A stretch of DNA of 11,097 nucleotides from contig JAUNRD010000035.1 of the NCBI GenBank assembly GCA_030535815.1, forward strand, positions 1-11,097, in the 5' to 3' direction. The position numbers and the translations under genes were made by a program. This stretch comes from Clostridia bacterium (GTDB taxonomy: Bacteria > Bacillota > Clostridia > CAKSNL01 > HGM11501). Positions 6,142 to 11,097 of the stretch are shown here, piece by piece. Position 1 is the stretch's first letter, and each line of letters begins with the position of its first letter. The notes beneath the pieces are model-generated. The model saw only the letters and a list, made by a program, of their open reading frames with translations, did not search any database and was not told where the DNA came from.

Positions 6142-6154
6142 CAATAAAATGTTG
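6139..6154. promoter_or_regulatory. Inverted repeat overlapping the -35 element, possible operator
   Basis: CAACA (6139-6143) and TGTTG (6150-6154) flank a 6-base AT spacer, forming a 16-base dyad that overlaps the TTGACA box. A related half-site, GACAACATA, lies at 6104-6112, just downstream of the -10. Placement suits a repressor, but the repeat is short and AT-rich. Confidence 0.4.
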
Positions 6155-6159
6155 TTTTT

Positions 6160-6633
6160 TTACTTTTTTTCTGTGGATTTGTTGGTTTTATCTGTCCAAC
6201 CCAAATAATCCTTAAGCTCGTCTATCCCCTGGTTTGCGGTGGAGTTGACGAAAAATATCTTTTTACAGCCTGCCAGACGAAGCCAGTTTTCCGCGTTTTT
6301 TATATTTGCGTTTTTGTGGTCTATCTTGGTTACTATTCCGATTACCTCTTTCGGTGTCATACAGGTGATGCAGGGAGGATAAAGGGAATAGGGCTCCGTT
6401 GCGCTTAAAAGAAGACCTATTACATCCGCTTCGTAGGAATAGATGGCAATGGCTGTTCCCAGGTTTTTGGTTTGTATGTATTCGCCGGGTGTATCGATTA
6501 AAATATCGTCCATGGTGATTGCCTGGGTTTTAACGTAATCAACTGTCTGTCCTCTTATTGCCTGAGTGAGGGTGGTTTTTCCCGCCTCGCTTCTTCCTAA
6601 GAGTAAAAGACGCTTGTGTTTTCTTTTAATCAT
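6160..6633 (-). CDS. pduV: PduV/EutP-like small GTPase of microcompartment loci
   Basis: The protein has a Ras-like GTPase layout: P-loop GRSEAGKT (residues 13-20 from Met at 6633), switch II DTPGEY (47-52) and the guanine-specificity motif TKID (102-105). The EutP/PduV family accompanies Eut and Pdu compartments; PduV has been reported on the outside of Pdu shells and linked to their movement, while EutP has been proposed as an acetate kinase. I prefer the start at 6633 (157 residues) because its ATG overlaps the TGA of the upstream shell gene as ATGA, a classic coupling, and the P-loop then sits at the usual distance. A longer in-frame start at 6651 lies inside the upstream gene without a clear SD. 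The pduU-pduV order is conserved in Pdu operons. Confidence 0.88.
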   Translation of the reverse strand: MIKRKHKRLLLLGRSEAGKTTLTQAIRGQTVDYVKTQAITMDDILIDTPGEYIQTKNLGTAIAIYSYEADVIGLLLSATEPYSLYPPCITCMTPKEVIGIVTKIDHKNANIKNAENWLRLAGCKKIFFVNSTANQGIDELKDYLGWTDKTNKSTEKK

Positions 6634-6992
6634 GTCTTTGTTATTTCGCACACCGTATAGCCAAGCTTTTCTTTGCAGTAAGCACAGATTGCACGGAGGG
6701 ATTCCTCAACGGAGGAAACGGTGCCTGTGATTATGAGTGAGCCCGAGAAGCGGTCAACAAAGCCAAGCTCCGCACCGGAGGACTTTATTGCAATGTCGCC
6801 GCAGATTATTGCGGTTTCGGCAGGGGATACTGTGAGTATGCCGATTGCACTGCTTGTGTAATCGATTGATGTGTCAAGTCCCAGCTTCTGGTATAAAACT
6901 TCATCGGGGTTTGCGATGATGTGGGCAAGGGTTATCTGCTTGCCGGGAACCAGCTCCTGGACTATTCTTGCTTTATCGTGCAATATTTCCAT
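6630..6992 (-). CDS. pduU: PduU/EutS-like circularly permuted BMC-H shell protein
   Basis: This 120-residue protein carries the permuted BMC fold of EutS and PduU. An N-terminal strand region (RIVQELVPGKQITLAHII, residues 9-26) forms the beta-barrel that plugs the hexamer pore in known structures. It is followed by SAIGILTVSPAETAIICGDIA and GFVDRFSGSLIITG, ending CEITKT. Length fits the family (about 111-116). It starts 24 bases after the activase stop with SD AAAGGAAG, and its stop overlaps the GTPase start. Assignment to PduU rather than EutS rests on the neighbouring PduV-like gene and the propanediol-type enzymes. Confidence 0.92.
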   Translation of the reverse strand: MEILHDKARIVQELVPGKQITLAHIIANPDEVLYQKLGLDTSIDYTSSAIGILTVSPAETAIICGDIAIKSSGAELGFVDRFSGSLIITGTVSSVEESLRAICAYCKEKLGYTVCEITKT

Positions 6993-7016
6993 GGGAATCT
7001 TCCTTTCTTATAAAGG

Positions 7017-7799
7017 TCAGCCGCCTATCTGACATTTTAATCCTGCGGACTCGGCAACGCTTTTAAGCATTTCCATATGCTCGTCCGTGGGAGGCAGGAT
7101 GTCCTTGAGCTCGTATTCACGGCCAAGGCCTGCGTATTTGTCAGCCCCTAAGCGGTGATAGGGGAGAAGGTGAATTTCCGTAACGCCCGTCAGGGTTTTT
7201 GCGAAGGTGGCGATATCCCTTATTTCTTCGGGAGTATCGTTAAAGCCGGGGATTACGGGAACCCTTACGGTTAATTTTACACGCTCTGCAATTTTGGGAG
7301 CGTTTTCTAAAATCCTCTCGTTGGGCTGGGTTGTGAACTTCTTATGCTTTTCGGAGTTCATATGCTTTATGTCCATAAGGTAGTAGTCAAGGTGGGGGAG
7401 AATTTTCTGAATTGTGGAAAAGGGGGCAAAGCCTGTGGACTCAATTGCCGTGGTAAGCCCGTTTTCCTTTGCGGCTGCAAGGAGTGCTGCTGCAAAATCA
7501 GCCTGAAGAAGGCTTTCACCACCGGATAAGGTAAGGCCGCCGCCGCTTCGTCTGAAATAAATTCTGTCCTTTAATACCTCGTCTATAACCTCGCGGACGG
7601 TAACGTCTCTGCCAACAACCTTTGTTTTTCCGCCGAGAGTCATATTCTGTATTTCAAATGACTGGGATTCGGGGTTACAGCACCATTTACATCTTAAGGC
7701 ACAGCCTTTAAGGAAAACTATGGTGCGGATTCCCGGTCCGTCGTGTACGGAGAATTTCTGAATGTCAAAAATTCTTCCTTTTACATCGTATTTATCCAT
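7017..7799 (-). CDS. Glycyl radical enzyme activase (radical SAM), short form
   Basis: The 260-residue protein belongs to the PFL-activase family. It has DGPGIRTIVFLKGC and the radical SAM cluster motif C33-X3-C37-X2-C40, then CNPESQ. It should use reduced [4Fe-4S] and S-adenosylmethionine to generate the glycyl radical on the dehydratase encoded just upstream. The SAM-binding GGE is at 93-95; the usual following Pro is Ser (LSGGES). Many dehydratase activases have a ferredoxin-like insert with two extra 4Fe-4S sets between the CX3CX2C and GGEP motifs. Here that stretch is only about 50 residues with no Cys set, so only the SAM cluster is expected. Its ATG overlaps the dehydratase TAA by one base (TAATG), giving coupled synthesis. 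Confidence 0.95.
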   Translation of the reverse strand: MDKYDVKGRIFDIQKFSVHDGPGIRTIVFLKGCALRCKWCCNPESQSFEIQNMTLGGKTKVVGRDVTVREVIDEVLKDRIYFRRSGGGLTLSGGESLLQADFAAALLAAAKENGLTTAIESTGFAPFSTIQKILPHLDYYLMDIKHMNSEKHKKFTTQPNERILENAPKIAERVKLTVRVPVIPGFNDTPEEIRDIATFAKTLTGVTEIHLLPYHRLGADKYAGLGREYELKDILPPTDEHMEMLKSVAESAGLKCQIGG

Positions 7800-10309
7800 T
7801 AAAATCCACCCTGTTCGGTACGTTTGATAATGTCATCCTGCAAGGATTTTGAAAGAGTGGTGAAGAGTGCGGAATAACCTGCAACTCTTACAACCAGGTT
7901 TTTATAGTTTTCGGGATGTGCCTGAGCATCAAGAAGTGTTTCACGGCTTACTACGTTAAACTGCATATGGCTGCCCTTCTGATCGAAGTAACCGCGAACC
8001 AGTGCAACGAAGCTTTCAAGACCGCTCTGTCCTTTAAGTGCAGAGGGATGGAACTTCATATTGAAGAGTGTTCCGTTGGAAGCTATAAAGTGGTCAAGTC
8101 TTGAAACGGAGTTGGCTGATGCTGTGGGGCCCTTAACGTCACGGCCCGCAACGGGTGATACACCGTCTGCAACGGGAGTGTAAGCTCTTCTTCCGTCGGG
8201 GGTTGCGCCTGTCTGTGCGCCAAGGGGCACGTTTGCGGATACGGGGTAAAGTCCTGCGTGGAACATACCGCCTCTGGGATTTTTGAACTTTTCAAGGGGC
8301 TTTGTATAGGTGTATGCTACCTCGCGGGCAATGGCGTCAACCTCCATAATGTCGTTACCGAACTTGGGAAGTGCTTCGATTGCCTCAAGTAATGCGGCAT
8401 ACTTTCCGTTACCTGCGCCCTTTGCCTTCTTGAATATTTCGGCAATCTGGTTATCTGTGATTTCCATACCGCCGGATACAAGCTGACGAACGATTTCTGT
8501 TGTAATCTTTGTTGCATCCTCATCGGAAACGCCTTCGCCGAAGTTATCGTCCATAGCGTTCTTGAAGTCGGCAAGTGTGAACTTCTTTTCTTCAAATACA
8601 AGCTTCTTTATTGCATAGCAGGCGTCTGCCATATTTGCGATACCGAAGCCCTGAGGACCTGTGAAGTTGTAAACTGCGCCGCCTTCCTGAGCAGATTTAC
8701 CTCTGCCTATGCAGTCTTCAATCATTGAAGACAGGAAGGGAAGGGGACAACGCTTTGCGTGAGCCACGTCAATTGCGTTATCCGCATTAACCATAAGGCG
8801 GATTGCATAGCTCATCTGCTTTTTATAAGCATTGAAGAATTCTTCGTATGTTGTGAATTCTGTTACCTCGCCTGTTTTGGGGCCAACCTGAACACCCTTA
8901 TCCATACCGTTGTGGAAGGTAAGCTCCATAATACGGCACATATTGAAGAATGCGGCGTCGTGCCAGCCCTCTGTCTTACCGGACTTCTGAGGCTCAACAC
9001 AACCGATGATGTTGTAGTCTCTTGCATCCTCCATTGTAAGACCGCGGGAAACCAGGGCGGGGATTATAACTTCATCGTTATAGTATGCGGGAAGACCGTA
9101 GCCCAGTCTTGTGAGCTTGGCTGCCGCCATTAAGAATTCGTGGGGGGAACCGTTCCATACTCGAACCGAGAAGGAAGGCTGGGGAAGTGCAACGTGCATT
9201 GTTGCATATATTGTCATAAAGGAAAGCTCGTTTGTAGCGTCCAATCCTTCTTTTGTCTGACCGCCGGCAATTAAGTTCTGGAATAAGCTGTAGCCGGCAA
9301 AGCCTTCTGCGCTTGCGGCGTCTCTTACCTTGGTGAAGTCATTGAGCTTAACCCATACGCAGTCGATTAATTCCTGAGCCTCTTCCTGGGTGATTGCACC
9401 CTTTTCGATGTCAGCCTTATAATAAGGATACATATACTGGTCGAAACGTCCGGGAGAGATGGAGTGACCGGAGGACTCTGTCTGAATAAGGAGCTGAACA
9501 AACCAGAATGCCTGGCAAGCTTCACGGAAGCTCTTAGCACCGTTTTCAAGGGCGCTGTCACAGGCTGCTGCGATATCCATAAGCTCTTTTCTTCTTACGG
9601 AATTGCCTTCCTTGTCAGCCATTTCGCGTGCCAATACTGCATAACGCTTGGAATATTCGATTGCACCCTTTAAGCTTTCGATTACTGCACGGAGGAAAGC
9701 TGACTTTTCTATATAATCTTCACAGGCAACGCACATTTCGGAAAGTGCCTTTTCAGCCTTTGCCATAATTCCCTTAAGACCGATTGCAAGAACCTCGCCG
9801 TAGTTTACCGTTACATGTCCTACGCCGTTGTAGAAGTAGTTACCGGGAGTGAAGATGTTATGCTCCATGGCGGTTAAGGTTTCCTTTGCCATGGTTGCTT
9901 CTGCAAGCTCGGATGAAGTCTTACCCTTCCAGTAGGAATATGCATCACGAAGACGTGCCTTTGTATCCTCTGAAATCTTAAAGGGGTCTGCGCTTCTTGT
10001 TTCAACGGTGTCAAACTCATCCAAGAGCCACTGATAAGAAAATTCGGGGAAGGTCTGACATCCTCTTGAAACCTTTGTGGCACTGCCGACAATCAATTCC
10101 TCGTCACGGATGGTGATGGGAATGTTACGGAGAATGTGACAGAATGCTTTTGCACGTCTTTCTATAATAGGAAGGTTTTCCGTCTGCTTGTAGGATTCTG
10201 TTAAAAGAACGGCACGGTCAGCCTCAATTTCGGGCATCTTCTTAAAGAGATTTTCAATTAAACGGCCGATTCTTTCGCTTCTTTCTGTTTCTTTGATTGT
10301 AAAGTTCAT
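7799..10309 (-). CDS. B12-independent glycyl radical diol dehydratase (1,2-propanediol dehydratase type)
   Basis: The 836-residue enzyme has the glycyl radical loop RVAGYSA with Gly811 near the C-terminus and the active-site loop IIGCVEPQ with C437 and E439. H165 (GVGHVT), S283 (SGHSISPG) and D451 (GWHD) correspond by order and spacing to His164, Ser282 and Asp447 that bind glycerol in Clostridium butyricum glycerol dehydratase. This favours a diol dehydratase over choline lyase. With a fuculose-type aldolase nearby, 1,2-propanediol to propanal is the likely reaction. I chose ATG 10309, since AAAGGA lies 9 bases upstream; a TTG at 10318 abuts the SD and is unlikely. Catalytic-domain sequence begins at once, so no N-terminal encapsulation peptide is evident. 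Glycerol as substrate cannot be excluded. Confidence 0.95.
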   Translation of the reverse strand: MNFTIKETERSERIGRLIENLFKKMPEIEADRAVLLTESYKQTENLPIIERRAKAFCHILRNIPITIRDEELIVGSATKVSRGCQTFPEFSYQWLLDEFDTVETRSADPFKISEDTKARLRDAYSYWKGKTSSELAEATMAKETLTAMEHNIFTPGNYFYNGVGHVTVNYGEVLAIGLKGIMAKAEKALSEMCVACEDYIEKSAFLRAVIESLKGAIEYSKRYAVLAREMADKEGNSVRRKELMDIAAACDSALENGAKSFREACQAFWFVQLLIQTESSGHSISPGRFDQYMYPYYKADIEKGAITQEEAQELIDCVWVKLNDFTKVRDAASAEGFAGYSLFQNLIAGGQTKEGLDATNELSFMTIYATMHVALPQPSFSVRVWNGSPHEFLMAAAKLTRLGYGLPAYYNDEVIIPALVSRGLTMEDARDYNIIGCVEPQKSGKTEGWHDAAFFNMCRIMELTFHNGMDKGVQVGPKTGEVTEFTTYEEFFNAYKKQMSYAIRLMVNADNAIDVAHAKRCPLPFLSSMIEDCIGRGKSAQEGGAVYNFTGPQGFGIANMADACYAIKKLVFEEKKFTLADFKNAMDDNFGEGVSDEDATKITTEIVRQLVSGGMEITDNQIAEIFKKAKGAGNGKYAALLEAIEALPKFGNDIMEVDAIAREVAYTYTKPLEKFKNPRGGMFHAGLYPVSANVPLGAQTGATPDGRRAYTPVADGVSPVAGRDVKGPTASANSVSRLDHFIASNGTLFNMKFHPSALKGQSGLESFVALVRGYFDQKGSHMQFNVVSRETLLDAQAHPENYKNLVVRVAGYSALFTTLSKSLQDDIIKRTEQGGF

Positions 10310-10328
10310 ATGAGTCAATCCTTTCTTA

Positions 10329-11012
10329 TCAGATTAATTTTCTAATTTCGGTGTCGAGCCCTGCGCAAACCCTGTCTGCCGCCTTCTTGACGGAGGGGAG
10401 AGCGTTTGCCACGGCATAACTTAAGCCGGACTCGTTAAACATTGGTATATCGTTAAAGTTGTCCCCGAAGGAGCAACATTCTTCTTTCGGAATTTTTAAA
10501 TGCTCCAAGAGGAGTTTTAGTGCAACGCCCTTGTCAACGCCATCTGCAATGTATTCATTCATCGTCCTGTCCTTATAGACAAGGGGGAGAGCATCAAACT
10601 TTACCTTTGCATAGTCGGTAATCTTATATACCGGCTCGTCGGGGAAGGAATCGTCCAGCACCTTTACGTGGTTGTGATATTCCTTTAATATCCTGCGGGT
10701 TAAAGGTACGTCCCCTGTTTTTATGTAGGTCATATACTTTCCGTGAAGAGCATATGAGGGAGAGGAAAAATCAGCCTTCAGGGGGAAATGTGACAGAGTT
10801 TCTTCCTTATATATAGTCTGTGCTCCGTCATTTGCCATAAAGTAGATATCATTTTCAAACGGGGCAAAGAACTTTTTCAGCTCCACATAGGTTCTGCCCG
10901 ACGACACGGCAAAGGTTACATTATTTGAAAGTATGTATTCAATGGCTGAAAGAATGTTTCTGTTAAGCTCTTTCTCGCCGCGTTTTAAAATCGTTCCGTC
11001 AAGGTCTGACAC
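10329..11012 (-). CDS. Cof-type HAD-IIB phosphatase with interrupted natural start
   Basis: Motifs are those of Cof/YidA-like HAD phosphatases: motif I SDLDGT with the Asp nucleophile, motif II VSSGR, and motif III/IV GDNFNDIPMF near the end, with the C2 cap between. Such enzymes hydrolyse small sugar or coenzyme phosphates; substrate is unknown. The usual N-terminus would be M-x-L-V-V-S-D-L-D-G-T. Here the ATG at 11024, spaced 7 bases from SD AAAGGAG, is followed at once by TAG, then Leu-Val-Val-Ser. The given start is the in-frame GTG at 11012, about 19 bases from the SD, so translation may be weak, reinitiated or abolished. The remaining frame is intact, with an 11-base gap to the dehydratase gene ATG region. 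Confidence 0.8.
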   Translation of the reverse strand: MSDLDGTILKRGEKELNRNILSAIEYILSNNVTFAVSSGRTYVELKKFFAPFENDIYFMANDGAQTIYKEETLSHFPLKADFSSPSYALHGKYMTYIKTGDVPLTRRILKEYHNHVKVLDDSFPDEPVYKITDYAKVKFDALPLVYKDRTMNEYIADGVDKGVALKLLLEHLKIPKEECCSFGDNFNDIPMFNESGLSYAVANALPSVKKAADRVCAGLDTEIRKLI

Positions 11013-11018
11013 AACCAG

Positions 11019-11038
11019 CTACATGAAAAGGCTCCTTT
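11019..11038 (-). promoter_or_regulatory. SD followed by ATG-TAG start-stop
   Basis: On the minus strand AAAGGAG (11038-11032), a 7-base spacer, ATG (11024-11022) and TAG (11021-11019) follow in order. The TAG is in frame with the HAD protein. One base change from AAG (Lys) would explain it. It may be a mutation, a one-codon regulatory start-stop element, or a sequencing error. Confidence 0.7.
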
Positions 11039-11068
11039 CCTCGCATTTTGTAATAAGGATATTCCGCT

Positions 11069-11097
11069 AATATATATAATACAACATATCTTCACAA
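11069..11097 (-). promoter_or_regulatory. Possible promoter upstream of the HAD/dehydratase block
   Basis: On the minus strand TTGTGA (11097-11092; 4 of 6 to consensus) is separated by 17 bases from TATATT (11074-11069; 5 of 6). About 45 bases lie between the -10 and the ATG at 11024. The region is AT-rich, so a chance match is possible, and it touches the window edge. Confidence 0.45.

Noticed and set aside
6139..6160. Plus-strand intrinsic terminator (CAACA/TGTTG followed by a T-run)
   Set aside because: The stem is only 5 bp and AT-rich, and no plus-strand gene leads into it; it is better read as a dyad at the minus-strand promoter.
6634..6651. Upstream ATG as start of the PduV-like GTPase
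   Set aside because: No clear SD; the ATGA overlap at 6630-6633 gives a better-coupled start and the family's usual P-loop position.
7799..10309. Choline trimethylamine-lyase (CutC) identity for the glycyl radical enzyme
   Set aside because: H165, S283 and D451 match the diol-binding residues of glycerol dehydratase, and the aldolase context fits propanediol.
10316..10318. TTG as start of the dehydratase
   Set aside because: It directly abuts the SD with no spacer; the ATG nine bases after the SD is properly placed.
1..11097. CRISPR array, tRNA/rRNA gene, insertion sequence or riboswitch
   Set aside because: No regularly spaced repeats, cloverleaf or rRNA-like sequence, transposase or terminal repeats; the leaders are too short for a known riboswitch fold.

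Overview
The window is a bacterial metabolosome (bacterial microcompartment, BMC) locus of the glycyl-radical-enzyme type. All genes lie on the minus strand, so transcription runs from position 11097 towards 1. Gene content best matches the fucose/rhamnose-degrading class, often called GRM5: a class II L-fuculose-phosphate-type aldolase, a B12-independent 1,2-propanediol dehydratase with its radical-SAM activase, shell proteins, and a PduS/PduT-like redox pair. Purine-rich Shine-Dalgarno (SD) sites, strictly anaerobic enzymes and general protein style suggest an anaerobic Clostridia-type Firmicute, probably gut-associated. Species cannot be read from the sequence.

Upstream block (11097 to 6160): a possible promoter at the window edge; a Cof-type HAD phosphatase whose natural ATG is followed directly by TAG; the glycyl radical dehydratase; its activase (TAATG overlap); a PduU/EutS-like shell protein; and a PduV/EutP-like GTPase (ATGA overlap). 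An 88-base gap follows, with a strong promoter (TTGACA, 17-base spacer, TAATAT). Downstream block (6071 to 145): aldolase with a C-terminal encapsulation peptide; GlcG/PduO-C-like protein with an N-terminal encapsulation-like helix; an unrecognised 121-codon reading frame that runs without a stop into a zinc-type alcohol dehydrogenase carrying its own encapsulation-like helix; two near-duplicate hexameric shell proteins, one with a Lys/Ala/Pro-rich N-terminal extension; a EutN-like vertex protein; a PduS-like flavin/Fe-S protein; and a PduT-like trimer. A hairpin with a short U-run at about 51-98 probably ends the transcript.

Proposed pathway (inference from family roles): the aldolase makes lactaldehyde and DHAP; lactaldehyde is reduced to 1,2-propanediol; the radical enzyme dehydrates this to propanal; the alcohol dehydrogenase reduces propanal to propanol. 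PduS and PduT could carry electrons through the shell. The window holds no CoA-acylating aldehyde dehydrogenase and no PduL/Pta phosphotransacylase. If they are not just outside the window, the compartment would be a reductive electron sink rather than a propionyl-CoA-making one.

Most notable points: an internal perfect SD that probably gives two isoforms of one shell protein; the stop-less junction before the alcohol dehydrogenase; the ATG-TAG start of the HAD gene; a 30-base palindrome inside eutN; a Cys-rich linker before the aldolase encapsulation peptide; an activase without the ferredoxin-like insert; and a shared ACAACATA motif in both promoter regions.
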